Shown in pieces: positions 8,998 through 18,613 of a stretch of 64,000 nucleotides of DNA. A model generated the notes under the pieces. The model did no database searches and was not told where the DNA came from. It worked only from the letters and a program-made list of their open reading frames with translations. The DNA comes from Aggregatimonas sangjinii (GTDB taxonomy: Bacteria > Bacteroidota > Bacteroidia > Flavobacteriales > Flavobacteriaceae), in contig NZ_CP040710.1 in the NCBI RefSeq assembly GCF_005943945.1, positions 62,001 through 126,000 of the forward strand, given 5' to 3'. Positions within the stretch are counted from its first letter, which is position 1, and every line of letters begins with the position of its first letter. Position numbers and translations under genes: made by a program.

Positions 8998-10482
8998 TTA
9001 TTTTTTTTCTAACAGTATCTCCAGTTCCTTCTTCCATTTGCTATATGCCTTCTGATATACTTCCGAATCTTCCGAAGGACGAAATCCCATCTCATAATCA
9101 TTGTCCATAATCTGTTTCCCAAAGGCATCAAAATCGCCCTTGTGTAATTCGCAGGCCCGAGCGGCACCTATGGCTCCGGTAGTATTGTATATTTCGATTT
9201 CTTGTTCAATGAGCGTGGCTATGGTGCTCGAAAAGATATCCGAACGGAACAGATTGTCGTTTCCCGCACGTATGACCGAGGGTTCGATACCATCCGATTT
9301 CATAATTTCCATTCCGTAAACGAACGAAAAAGCGATTCCTTCCAATGCCGCGCGACACAAATGGGCCTTGTCGTGGTTATTCAAGTTGATATTGGACATT
9401 CTGGTGCCCAGTGTTTTATTGTTCAGTACGCGTTCTGCCCCGTTGCCAAAGGGATGTATGGTAACCCCGTCCGAGCCGATAGGAACCGACGAGGCCAGCG
9501 CGTTCATCTCTTCATACGAGCTAACATCTAAATTTTTCATCAACCATCTATACATTATACCCGCCCCGTTGATACAGGCCATTTTACCAATTCGGGTATT
9601 TGCGAGGGTATAGTTGACATGGGCAAAATTATTGACCCGTGCGCTTTCGGCAACCGATAGGCTATCGGTAATGGCATACATGACTCCTGAAGTACCACCT
9701 GTTGCGGCTACCTCGCCAGGGTTGAAAACATTTAATGACAAGGCATTGTTGGGCTGATCTCCGGCCCTGTAAAGAATGGGTGTACCTACGGCCAGGCCAG
9801 ATTCGGAAGCCCCCTTTTCGGAAACCTTGCCTTGCACAGAGAAAGTATCCACAAAATCGGGAACGAGTTTTTCCGTTATACCGTAATGGTCCAACAACCA
9901 AGTGGCGATCGAATTGGATTTAAAATCCCAAAAAATCCCCTCGGAAAGCCCGGAAATTGTAGAACAAATGGTTCCGCCTAACTTGTAGGCAATATAATCG
10001 CCAGGAAGCATGAACTTATCGATTCGATCAAAGAGGTCAGGTTCATTTTCCTTTACCCATTTTAATTTGGAGGCTGTAAAATTCGCCGGGGAATTCAGTA
10101 ATCGCTCCGCACATTTTTCCGGTCCCAAATCTTCAAAAGCCTTTTGTCCGATTTCGACAGCGCGACTGTCGCACCAAATAATCGATTGTCGTAGCGGTTC
10201 GCCATTGTCGTCAACGATTACCAAGCCGTGCATTTGATAGGAAATGCCTATTCCAGTAATCGCATCAGACGAAATCGAATGTGCTTTTATCAGCTGCTTG
10301 GTGGCATTGCATACGTGCTTCCACCATTCGTCTGGATCTTGTTCGGCCCAGCCATTCTTAAGGGCGACCATTTCCATTTCGACCTCCGGCTCGTTGACCA
10401 CGGTAATACTTTTTCCCGTTGCCGTTTCGACCAAAGCCGCCTTTATGGAAGAACTGCCGATGTCATAACCAATGGTGTACAT
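8998..10482 (-). CDS. xylB: Xylulokinase (FGGY family)
   Basis: 494 aa. It phosphorylates D-xylulose to xylulose 5-phosphate for entry into the pentose phosphate pathway. The N-terminal ATPase-fold phosphate-binding strand is YTIGYDIGSSSIKAALVE; SYQMHGLVIVD and SIIWCDSRAVE match the sugar-binding part of FGGY kinases, and the second domain has VAATGGTSGVMY, CINGAGIMYRW and RAGNDNLFRSDIF. Pairing with xylA fixes the substrate with good confidence. The start gives MYTIGYDIG, standard for the family. An upstream palindrome at 10586-10599 may regulate the pair. Confidence 0.95.
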   Translation of the reverse strand: MYTIGYDIGSSSIKAALVETATGKSITVVNEPEVEMEMVALKNGWAEQDPDEWWKHVCNATKQLIKAHSISSDAITGIGISYQMHGLVIVDDNGEPLRQSIIWCDSRAVEIGQKAFEDLGPEKCAERLLNSPANFTASKLKWVKENEPDLFDRIDKFMLPGDYIAYKLGGTICSTISGLSEGIFWDFKSNSIATWLLDHYGITEKLVPDFVDTFSVQGKVSEKGASESGLAVGTPILYRAGDQPNNALSLNVFNPGEVAATGGTSGVMYAITDSLSVAESARVNNFAHVNYTLANTRIGKMACINGAGIMYRWLMKNLDVSSYEEMNALASSVPIGSDGVTIHPFGNGAERVLNNKTLGTRMSNINLNNHDKAHLCRAALEGIAFSFVYGMEIMKSDGIEPSVIRAGNDNLFRSDIFSSTIATLIEQEIEIYNTTGAIGAARACELHKGDFDAFGKQIMDNDYEMGFRPSEDSEVYQKAYSKWKKELEILLEKK

Positions 10483-10874
10483 GTATTTTTCTTAAATGTG
10501 TTACTCGAGCTTTGGACATTTCCCCTCCATCATGCAGACAGCTTGGCCCTATATCGATTGCGAACGCCTAAGATATTGTTTTTGTTTTGATGTATCAAAT
10601 AATAGGATTGGAGTTGAATATTCTACTCCGATTTAGGACGATTGGCACCTGATTTCAAGCTTTTTGTTTTTTAGGTCGGATGTATCGCCTTAAATTGGTC
10701 GTTCTATAAATTAGGGGTATTTTGTGATCAGTTGGAGCTTCGATGTTTTCTTTGGGCTAGAGTAGATGTTAAGACAGCGAGGAACTTTTCATATCTTATT
10801 TCCAGAATAAATTACCTTCTTTGTAAATCGATCTATGGTTGAAAGAATTTAAGAGTTCGAATGTGAAAAAATCA
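10483..10874. other. Divergent intergenic region between xylB and the transport operon
   Basis: About 390 bp without a credible gene; it must hold the promoters of xylB (minus) and of the operon starting near 10875 (plus). I see one perfect palindrome (10586-10599) but no exact TAnnTTTG element on the plus strand. Small open frames here lack signal sequences or family motifs. Confidence 0.5.
10586..10599. promoter_or_regulatory. Candidate operator upstream of xylB
   Basis: TTTGATGTATCAAA is a perfect 6+2+6 inverted repeat 104 bp upstream of the xylB ATG. On the minus strand it overlaps TATTATTTGATAC, which resembles a spaced -7 element. That placement fits repressor binding at a promoter, but no regulator gene is adjacent. 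Confidence 0.35.
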
Positions 10875-11648
10875 ATGCAAAAGTCATTAGCATATGGGGA
10901 GCATCGCTTCACTGCCAATAATCTGATTGTATGTATAGTGGTATTATGCCTGGGCTGGTCTTTAAAGTTGAACGGCCAAGAAAAGGAGCTATCAAAATAT
11001 GCCTGGTTCGATAGTATGACGGGGCAGTCTAATTCTGGAATCTTCAAGGGAGTGGTGTACGATGAGGAATTCCGTGTCATTACCGATAGGCATCAGTTTT
11101 TCGAAAAGGCAGCGTATGTTTCGGGATCAGTGGTCTTCGATAAACAGTCCTATTTTGATCTGCAACTCAGGTATGATGTATTCAACGATAATTTATTGGT
11201 CTTGAATGCCGAGGTAGTAGGTCTTCCAGCAATAATTCTCGAAAAGGAACATACCGAAGTTTTTCAATTGGGCAACCATCGGTTCAAGAATATAGATTTG
11301 TTGTATCCTGAACGGGGAAAGCTATCCGGTTTTGCCGAGGTGCTAGTGTCAACCGATTCCCTTTCGTTATATAAAAAACACCATAAGCGGTTGCTCAAAA
11401 GAACGGATCAAAAAACGCTCTATTCAGAATTCAAAAGTACCGCAAGCTACTACTTTGAACATGACAATAACCTTTATAGAATAAAGAAAGCCACTGATCT
11501 CGCCACGGTTTTCCCGGAGCAACGAAAAACAATTAAAGAACTACACGATACCCATGCGTCCTTGAAGAAAACGGATTTCGATACTTACCTAAAATCGGTC
11601 GTACAGGATTTGTCGGAAATCTTGAATCAAAACAGGCCGGGAAAATGA
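10875..11648 (+). CDS. Exported protein of unknown function, first gene of TonB/DUF4249 operon
   Basis: About 257 aa from ATG 10875; in-frame GTG 10863 and TTG 10839 are alternatives. A hydrophobic segment (NNLIVCIVVLCLGWSL) ending before NGQEKELSK resembles a signal peptide with an extended positively charged n-region. The mature sequence is rich in strands and aromatic residues (GIFKGVVYDEEFR, YFDLQLRYDVFNDNLLV) and ends in a charged helix; no enzyme motif is recognised. Its stop overlaps the start of the TonB receptor by 4 bp (ATGA), so it is translationally coupled and probably a periplasmic or outer-membrane partner of the receptor. Confidence 0.6.
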   Translation: MQKSLAYGEHRFTANNLIVCIVVLCLGWSLKLNGQEKELSKYAWFDSMTGQSNSGIFKGVVYDEEFRVITDRHQFFEKAAYVSGSVVFDKQSYFDLQLRYDVFNDNLLVLNAEVVGLPAIILEKEHTEVFQLGNHRFKNIDLLYPERGKLSGFAEVLVSTDSLSLYKKHHKRLLKRTDQKTLYSEFKSTASYYFEHDNNLYRIKKATDLATVFPEQRKTIKELHDTHASLKKTDFDTYLKSVVQDLSEILNQNRPGK

Positions 11649-14404
11649 AAAAAATCGGTCTAACCATTGTAGCATTGTTCCTTTTTTCATCCTTAACCGG
11701 CCAGAAAAAGGGAAAGCCGCTGTCTCTTAACATCGAAGATGGCACTGTAATGGAAATCCTGAAAGCGATCGAAGCGAGGACCGATTATCGTTTTTATTAT
11801 GCCGAATCGTGGTTGAGCGATACGAGCCTCAGTAAGAACTATGAAAATATGTTGGTCGAAGATATTCTCGCCGATGTTTTTGAAAACACCGAGCTCAACT
11901 TTTACATCTCCGCAGACAACCGAATTATTCTAACGCGCAATAATCGTATCTATAGCGATTTGCCTGATGGCTTTCTTGATGAACAAGAGGAAAAAGAGGT
12001 AGCTAAAACGACAAATAGTTCATCTGTTCCGGCGCTTTATGGCAGAGTGAAACAGCAATCGATTACTACGGCGGAAACCGTAAGAATCGGAAAAGAACGT
12101 TCAGGTAAGCGTCAAGAGCGTTTCGTGTTGTCCGGAAGAGTATTAAATGCGGAAACCGGTAAGCCTGTACCCGACGCTGCTGTCATTGTAAAGGACCTTC
12201 GCACAGGGGTGGTTACCACAGCAGGGGGCACCTATGAGATTGAATTGTCGTCTGGGTTGAATGTGGTTGAGGTAAGTGCGCTGGGGACGGCCGGTGCATT
12301 GAAAAACGTAATCATTTACAGCGACGGTAATCTTGACTTTGAGGTAGCTGAAAGCGTTGAGCAACTCGACGAGGTAATCGTTCAGGGCGACGCGATACGT
12401 ACTATAGAGGATACTTCCACCGGAAATACAAAAATTGGGGCCGAGGCTTCCAAAAATATTCCCTTGGTGCTTGGTGAACGTGATGTTTTGAAGGTTGCCA
12501 CCACGCTTCCCGGTGTTACTACTGCCGGCGAAGGTGCTGCCGGCTTTAATGTGAGAGGTGGCAAGACCGATCAGAACCTTATTTTACTGGATAATGCGGT
12601 ACTGTACAACCCTTCGCATTTTTTCGGGTTTTTTCAAGCGATCAATCCCTTTTCGATTAAAGATTTGAATATTTATAAGGGAAGCATTCCCGCCGAGTAC
12701 GGAGGTCGATTGTCTTCGGTATTCGAAATCAGCAGTAAAGATGCCAGTACCGAGAAGGTCAAGGGCGAAGTTTCCATCGGCCCCGTAACGGGCAATGCGG
12801 TCATAGAATTACCCATTCTAAAGGATAAAGCCGGTTTATTGCTTGGTGCGCGTGGTGCCTATTCCGATTGGGTATTGAAAGCATTAAATGATGAACAATT
12901 GCAGGACAGCCAAGCCTCATTTTATGATTTTATCGCCAAGTACAACCATCGAATCAATGAAGATAATCAGGTGAGTTTGACGGGGTATTCGAGCGGGGAT
13001 GTTTTTAGTATTACATCAGATTCGCTGTTTAATTATAACAACCGTTTACTTAGTTTAAAGTACAATCGTAAACTGAGTGAAAAAAGCTCGGGTAGCATCA
13101 TCGTAAACAATAGCCAATATAAGTTTAATATTGATTTTGATGGCAGTGTAAATTCAAACTTTGAACAAGGTTTTCAAATCGATGAGACCGAAATAAAGAC
13201 ACAGTTTAAATATTTGCTCAATGATGCGCATAATTTTGACTATGGTATTTCCGGAAAGTTATATTCCGTTCTTCCTGGCGAGATACGACCCAGAGGGGCG
13301 AACGATATCATTCAATCTTTGTCTATTCCGAAAGAGAAAGCGTTGGAAGCCGCACTGTTCATATCCGACAATATGAAGATCAGTGATCGATTACAGCTAG
13401 ACCTTGGAGTACGGTATTCGTTTTATTCGGCCATCGGGCCCTCTGAACAACGGATATATCGGGAAGATCTTCCCAAATCGGAAAGTACCGTAGTAGCTAC
13501 CGAAGTATATGAGGGCAATGATTTTTTTCAAACTTACGGCGGTCCTGAACTAAGGGCATCGGCTAGATATTTATTGAACGACAGCCTATCCGTTAAGGCC
13601 AGTTTTAATAACACCTACCAATTTATACATACCTTGACCAATAACACGACCGTATCCCCGGTCGATACATGGAAACTTTCCGATAGCAACATTAAACCAC
13701 AACAGGCGAGTCAATTTTCATTGGGTATTTATCAAAATTTAAGTGATTATGAACTTAGTTTAGAGGGTTTTTACAAGAAGCAGGATAATATCACCGATTT
13801 TAAAACAGGTGCCCAGTTGCAGCTAAATGCCAACATCGAGACCGAAATATTGCAGGGTGAGGGTAAGGCGTACGGTGTAGAATTACTTATTAGAAAAAAC
13901 AAGGGCAAATTGAATGGATGGTTGGGCTATACCTATTCTCGATCACTTTTTAAGTTGGATAGCGAATTTCAGGAAGAGCGTGTAAACAGCGGTGAATTTT
14001 TTCCGTCGAACTTCGACAAGCCACACGATTTTAGCTTGGTCTTGAATTATAAATTGACAAGAAGGTTCAGTTTCTCGGGTAATTTCATATATCAGACTGG
14101 TAGGCCCGTGACCTTTCCTGTTGGCAATTATGAGTTCGATGGAAACGAATTCGTACTCTATAGTGATAGAAATCAATTTCGGATTCCGGATTATTACCGT
14201 CTCGATCTTTCCTTGAATATCGAGGGAAATCACAAGGTCAAGAAATTCGCCCATAGTTTTTGGTCGATTTCGGTGTATAATGTTCTGGGCAGGAATAACC
14301 CCTATTCCGTATTTTTTGTCTCACAGGAGGGTGAGGTAAAGGCCCTGCAAAGCTCTATTTTTGCGATTCCAATACCATCGATAACGTTTAATTTTAAATT
14401 TTAA
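11645..14404 (+). CDS. TonB-dependent outer-membrane receptor with N-terminal STN domain
   Basis: 919 aa. After a signal peptide (IVALFLFSSLTGQ) residues about 22-100 form an STN/secretin-like domain (LSLNIEDGTVMEILKAIEA...), then a low-complexity linker, a carboxypeptidase-D-like regulatory fold near 155-245 (VLSGRVLNAETGKPVPDAAV), a plug (LPGVTTAGEGAAGFNVRGG, IYKGSIPAEYGGRLSSVFE) and a long beta-barrel ending in SITFNFKF with a C-terminal aromatic residue. It imports an unknown substrate using TonB energy. STN domains often contact a FecR anti-sigma factor, but none is encoded nearby. It is coupled to the gene before it and followed 20 bp later by a DUF4249 lipoprotein, a combination frequent in Bacteroidota. 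Confidence 0.92.
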   Translation: MKKIGLTIVALFLFSSLTGQKKGKPLSLNIEDGTVMEILKAIEARTDYRFYYAESWLSDTSLSKNYENMLVEDILADVFENTELNFYISADNRIILTRNNRIYSDLPDGFLDEQEEKEVAKTTNSSSVPALYGRVKQQSITTAETVRIGKERSGKRQERFVLSGRVLNAETGKPVPDAAVIVKDLRTGVVTTAGGTYEIELSSGLNVVEVSALGTAGALKNVIIYSDGNLDFEVAESVEQLDEVIVQGDAIRTIEDTSTGNTKIGAEASKNIPLVLGERDVLKVATTLPGVTTAGEGAAGFNVRGGKTDQNLILLDNAVLYNPSHFFGFFQAINPFSIKDLNIYKGSIPAEYGGRLSSVFEISSKDASTEKVKGEVSIGPVTGNAVIELPILKDKAGLLLGARGAYSDWVLKALNDEQLQDSQASFYDFIAKYNHRINEDNQVSLTGYSSGDVFSITSDSLFNYNNRLLSLKYNRKLSEKSSGSIIVNNSQYKFNIDFDGSVNSNFEQGFQIDETEIKTQFKYLLNDAHNFDYGISGKLYSVLPGEIRPRGANDIIQSLSIPKEKALEAALFISDNMKISDRLQLDLGVRYSFYSAIGPSEQRIYREDLPKSESTVVATEVYEGNDFFQTYGGPELRASARYLLNDSLSVKASFNNTYQFIHTLTNNTTVSPVDTWKLSDSNIKPQQASQFSLGIYQNLSDYELSLEGFYKKQDNITDFKTGAQLQLNANIETEILQGEGKAYGVELLIRKNKGKLNGWLGYTYSRSLFKLDSEFQEERVNSGEFFPSNFDKPHDFSLVLNYKLTRRFSFSGNFIYQTGRPVTFPVGNYEFDGNEFVLYSDRNQFRIPDYYRLDLSLNIEGNHKVKKFAHSFWSISVYNVLGRNNPYSVFFVSQEGEVKALQSSIFAIPIPSITFNFKF

Positions 14405-14424
14405 GAATTGAATTGCATTTGAAA

Positions 14425-15606
14425 ATGATACTATCCGTTGTGCAGATAAGACATTTAGTAATTATCCTCTTAGTAAGCGCCTTTGCGCTACTATCCCAGG
14501 CATGTACCGAACCTTTTGAGGGCACGGTAGAAGGCTTTGACGATGTCTTAGTCGTAAATACGGTCATAACCAACGAACTTAAAAGGCAAGAAGTGCTGTT
14601 GCAGCGATCGTACCGCTTTGAGGAGGAAGGCCCGCTGCCAGAAGAACAAGCGCGTGTGATTTTGAGCGATGATGAAGGAAGTGAATATAATTTTGAAGAG
14701 GACACGCCTGGCAGGTATTTTTCTACAATACCTTTCGCGGCCGAGTTGAACACAGAGTATACACTCTCAATTACCACCCAAGACGGAAAATCCTATGGGT
14801 CTACAGCCATGACCTTACCGACCGAAAAAACAAGTATAGATTCGCTCTATGCCATGCGTACCACCAATGATAACGGGATAGAGGGCTTGGGTATTTTCGT
14901 AGACACCTATGACCCCTCAGGCAATTCGCAATACTATCGCTACGATTTTTTGGAGACCTATAAGATAATTGCACCGCTTTGGAGTCCCTATGATGTCGTT
15001 CTGATTATCGAAACATCGCAAGGGCCGGAGTTTAGTGTAATCCTTAGGGAGCGTGAAGAGGAGGTTTGCTACGGCAGTGCGCGACCGACAACCATCAATT
15101 TGGCCAATACGTTGAACCTAAGTGAAGACAGATTGACCCAGCAAAATGTGCGCTTCATTTCCAGCGATAACTATATTCTATCACATCGGTACAGTATTTT
15201 GGTCAGACAATATGTGCAGAGTCCGGTAGCGTTCGCCTACTATGAGGCCTTAAAGGACCTTATCCAATCGTCGGATGTTTTTTCGGAAGACCAGCCGGGC
15301 TTTTTGGCTGGCAATTTATTTTCTATTAACGACCCAAATGAAAGGGTAGTGGGCTTTTTCGAGGTGGCTACAGTAGATGAAAAACGTATATTTTTCGATT
15401 ATGAGGATTTTTATCCGGGCGAAGAATTGCCACCATATGTGCAAGAATGTACCATCTCGAATGAATCCTTATTAGATGCGGTTAAGACCGGAAATGGCGT
15501 GTTTTATGGGTTTGACCCGAATCAACCTATACGAACCACGCAAAGACCATGTGGCGACTGTACCGTTTTAGGAAGCAATAAAGTACCTGATTTTTGGATA
15601 GAATAA
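14425..15606 (+). CDS. DUF4249 family lipoprotein
   Basis: 393 aa from ATG 14425; a TTG twelve bases upstream is in frame but less likely. The signal ends with a lipobox near SQACTEPFEG. The body shows DUF4249 features: an early strand motif (VVNTVITNELKRQEVLLQRS), YRYDFLETYKIIAPLW, RHRYSILVRQY-like region (LSHRYSILVRQYVQS), YYEALKDLIQS and a Cys-containing end (TTQRPCGDCTVLGSNKV). DUF4249 proteins are surface or periplasmic lipoproteins encoded next to TonB receptors and are thought to help substrate capture; the exact function is unknown. Confidence 0.85.
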   Translation: MILSVVQIRHLVIILLVSAFALLSQACTEPFEGTVEGFDDVLVVNTVITNELKRQEVLLQRSYRFEEEGPLPEEQARVILSDDEGSEYNFEEDTPGRYFSTIPFAAELNTEYTLSITTQDGKSYGSTAMTLPTEKTSIDSLYAMRTTNDNGIEGLGIFVDTYDPSGNSQYYRYDFLETYKIIAPLWSPYDVVLIIETSQGPEFSVILREREEEVCYGSARPTTINLANTLNLSEDRLTQQNVRFISSDNYILSHRYSILVRQYVQSPVAFAYYEALKDLIQSSDVFSEDQPGFLAGNLFSINDPNERVVGFFEVATVDEKRIFFDYEDFYPGEELPPYVQECTISNESLLDAVKTGNGVFYGFDPNQPIRTTQRPCGDCTVLGSNKVPDFWIE

Positions 15607-15619
15607 ATGTAACCTTACT

Positions 15620-17413
15620 ATGAAGCGTGTTTTTCTTGTTTGGATTTTTCTACTGGCTTTTGTAGCAACGCAGGGGCAAGAAACGTTGAAAACCAGCGAA
15701 GAGGTGAATGGTTTTCAAAGCATCTCTCAGGAACGGGTTTTCGCACATTTGAATACTTCCCTATTGCTCACTGGTGAATATCTTTATTACTCCTTGTACT
15801 GTTTTCAGGCAAACCCTCTAGACATCAGTGATATCAGTAAAATAGCCTACGTCGAACTTGTCGGTACTGATGGGGATCAGGTTTTTAAGCATAAAATCCG
15901 GTTGGAAGACGGTCGGGGTTACGGCGATTTTTTTATTCCAACAACTGTTTCATCCGGCAGTTATAAACTTTTGGCGTACACGCAGTGGATGCGGAATGGT
16001 GACCTTTCCGATTTTTACCAAGCGGACATCACGATTATCAATCCGTACCAATCGGACCAATCGGGCGTTCGGGTGGCGCAATCAGTGGAAGGCGATACAA
16101 TCCTGGTGGATAAAAGCCTCGAGTCATCGATTAAAGCGGAAATGGATGTAGAAGCGATTTCCGATGTGGGACCATTGCAGATTTTCATCGAAACGGAGAA
16201 TTATACAGAAAGGGAGCAAGTTTCCGTCGTTTTGAAAGCGCGAAATGAAGGAGTGAAGGTAAATGGTAGTTATTCGGTTTCCGTCCGTAGAAAAGACGCA
16301 CTGAAAGGAGCCATACCGCAGAGATCTTTTGAATTTTTAAAAGGGATTTCTCCCCAAAAAAACGGATATGTAGGCGGAAAAGGGCAGCAAGTCTATTTGC
16401 CAGAACTGAGAGGGGAGCTTTTTTGTGGTAAGGTGACAGCTGTCGAAAATGATTATCGGGTCGACAATCTAAAGTTGGCGATATCCGTTCCGGGGGAAAA
16501 TTTCTATTTTGATGCCGTAATGACCGATGCAGCTGGTAGTTTTTGTTTCAATGTTAATGAGCAGTACGGAGGGGATAAGATGCTTTTCCAGGTTTTGACC
16601 GAACAGCCTGAAAGGTATACTGTTATGTTAGACGAACCCGACCCTTTGCAGTATTCAAAATTACTATTTGAGGAAGTTGATTTGGCATCATCGTTAAAAT
16701 CGGAAATTTTAGAGCGCAGTGTACACAATCAAATCGAAAACTCCTATTTTCAATTTAGACCGGATTCCCTGCTATTTAAACCAGTGGAACAAATTTTTGA
16801 CAATAAGGAACGCAAGGTCTTTGTACTTGACGATTATACCAGGTTCAAAACGCTAGGGGAGACTATCGTAGAAATCATAAAGGATGTTTCCAGACAAAGG
16901 GTAGGGCAGGATGATTATGTCATAAAGGTTAAAGGCTTTGACTATGCGGCTTCTTCGGAATTGTTGCCGCTCATTCTTATGGATGGCGTGCATGTGCAGG
17001 ACCATAATGCGCTATTGGAATATGACGCCCGTACCATTCAAGAAATTACAGTAATGCAACACAAACTGATTTTCGGTCCCGAAGTTTATCTTGGTGCTTT
17101 GATGATCAAGACCAAAAACGGCAGCGGGTTTGATGCTTTGAGCGCGCGCAGTGCTTATTCTGCAACTACCATTTTTAAACCACAAAACAGTAAGAACTAT
17201 TTCATTCAAAGCCACGAAGAAGGTGCCTCCAATTCTAGTTTACCGGATGATAGGATACAATTATTATGGAATCCCATACTAGAGGTAGAAGGTGGGACTA
17301 TCCAAATCAACTTCTTTACTTCAGATGTAACGGGCGAATTTATCATTTCGGTTGAAGGGTTTGCCGATGGAAATATTCCCGTATCCGTACAACAATCGAT
17401 TTTCGTTCGGTAA
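15620..17413 (+). CDS. MG2/plug-like exported protein of the TonB/DUF4249 operon
   Basis: 597 aa with a cleavable signal peptide (MKRVFLVWIFLLAFVATQGQ). The N-terminal part (ERVFAHLNTSLLLTGEYLYY..., then VSSGSYKLLAYTQWMRN) resembles the macroglobulin MG2-type domain found in Bacteroidota TonB-associated proteins. Near the C-terminus, PLILMDGVHVQDHNALLEY followed by ARTIQEITV and LGALMIKTKNG resembles a TonB plug domain without a barrel. It starts 13 bp after the DUF4249 gene and is the last gene of the operon. Its end is only 8 bp from the end of the convergent lipoprotein gene. The likely role is a periplasmic or surface accessory to the receptor; this is inferred. Confidence 0.7.
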   Translation: MKRVFLVWIFLLAFVATQGQETLKTSEEVNGFQSISQERVFAHLNTSLLLTGEYLYYSLYCFQANPLDISDISKIAYVELVGTDGDQVFKHKIRLEDGRGYGDFFIPTTVSSGSYKLLAYTQWMRNGDLSDFYQADITIINPYQSDQSGVRVAQSVEGDTILVDKSLESSIKAEMDVEAISDVGPLQIFIETENYTEREQVSVVLKARNEGVKVNGSYSVSVRRKDALKGAIPQRSFEFLKGISPQKNGYVGGKGQQVYLPELRGELFCGKVTAVENDYRVDNLKLAISVPGENFYFDAVMTDAAGSFCFNVNEQYGGDKMLFQVLTEQPERYTVMLDEPDPLQYSKLLFEEVDLASSLKSEILERSVHNQIENSYFQFRPDSLLFKPVEQIFDNKERKVFVLDDYTRFKTLGETIVEIIKDVSRQRVGQDDYVIKVKGFDYAASSELLPLILMDGVHVQDHNALLEYDARTIQEITVMQHKLIFGPEVYLGALMIKTKNGSGFDALSARSAYSATTIFKPQNSKNYFIQSHEEGASNSSLPDDRIQLLWNPILEVEGGTIQINFFTSDVTGEFIISVEGFADGNIPVSVQQSIFVR

Positions 17414-17421
17414 ATGACAAG

Positions 17422-18609
17422 TCAATCGATTCCTCTTGTCCAGCCATTGGTCCAATTTGGAAGTTGTGCCCTATTGCCCGCCCCGTCAGTTGTGGCCTCG
17501 GTGTAGAATGAGGTATTATCGCCCGTATAGTTTGTGGGAATAAAATCGATTTGCGGGTTGTCAAATTCAACCGAGTCCAATTGCAGGTTTCCAAGCTCTA
17601 TGTTCGACGAAACAACAGCATTATCTACTCTAATGCCCGTACTTAGGCCGTTGGTGTAGACATTCGTAAAGGTGTACCTGCCATTTCCGCTGGTGTAATC
17701 CAAACCTATTTCAAGGGAGGGTCCTATAATGCTGATATTCCGAATTGAATCGATGGCGGTTTGAGGCGGGTTTTCAATATCGCTCCTAATTTGGATTCCA
17801 GCATTCTTACTGCCGGAAAGGTGCCAGAATTCGCCCTTTCCGCTCCAATCATTGGTCATGGCAATGGCATTTTCGCCGTTATTCGTGGCCACGACCCATT
17901 TGGTGTTTACCGTACCGCCGATAAACCGAATTCCGTTCCCCAAACTCTCGAACGCTTGTACCCTAGTCACCGTAGTTAATGATCCCACACCGTAAAAAGC
18001 AATGGCATCGAACTTCCGGTCATTTACTTCGGCACCGGCGTATTCTACACGTAAATAGTTAAGGACTCCTGAAGTATCGGTAGCCGTAGAGCCACCATAG
18101 AAAATGTCTATGATATCCGATCGTCCCAGGTTCTCTCCATTTATGGGCGCTCTTCCGGAAATAACGATGCCTCCCCAGTCGCCCGGGACCGGATTTTGAG
18201 CCCCTGAAGTTATGATAACGGGGTTATCAGGTTGGCCAAACACATTAAGTCGCCCGCCCTGGGCCACTGCAATATAGGCTCCTTTTCCTGGGTCGGCTTT
18301 GATGACAGTACCTGCAGGAATGGAAAGTTCCGCTTTGTCACGAACCAAATAGGGACCGGTCAGGCGATATTCCACACTCGCCTCGAGTTGAATTCTACTC
18401 ACCAGTTCACCTTCCAAAATCCCTTCTGATTCCGTTGGGCAAAACCCAGGGCATGCACCTCCGCAATCAACGGTTACCTCATCACCGTTTAAAATGCCAT
18501 CAAAACAGGTAAGCTCAACTTCCATAATTTCCGGAGCGTCGTCACTCGAACATGACATGGCCAAGAGTAGCATACCGCACAGAAAAATTTTTGAAAGAAT
18601 GGGTTTCAT
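17422..18609 (-). CDS. Beta-helix-like surface lipoprotein with Cys-rich N-terminal motif
   Basis: 395 aa with lipobox LLAMSC. Just after the anchor is a Cys motif, CFDGILNGDEVTVDCGGACP, typical of Bacteroidota surface proteins. The rest has a repeated-strand pattern (AELSIPAGTVIKADPGKGAY, GDWGGIVISGRAPIN, LNYLRVEYAGAEVN, GIRFIGGTVNTKW) resembling right-handed beta-helix proteins often labelled cell-surface or T9SS-associated; no catalytic site is identified. It begins 4 bp after the third FG-GAP lipoprotein gene, so it is the last member of the SusC/D operon and may bind or process a surface glycan. Confidence 0.7.
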   Translation of the reverse strand: MKPILSKIFLCGMLLLAMSCSSDDAPEIMEVELTCFDGILNGDEVTVDCGGACPGFCPTESEGILEGELVSRIQLEASVEYRLTGPYLVRDKAELSIPAGTVIKADPGKGAYIAVAQGGRLNVFGQPDNPVIITSGAQNPVPGDWGGIVISGRAPINGENLGRSDIIDIFYGGSTATDTSGVLNYLRVEYAGAEVNDRKFDAIAFYGVGSLTTVTRVQAFESLGNGIRFIGGTVNTKWVVATNNGENAIAMTNDWSGKGEFWHLSGSKNAGIQIRSDIENPPQTAIDSIRNISIIGPSLEIGLDYTSGNGRYTFTNVYTNGLSTGIRVDNAVVSSNIELGNLQLDSVEFDNPQIDFIPTNYTGDNTSFYTEATTDGAGNRAQLPNWTNGWTRGID

Positions 18610-18613
18610 GGTA

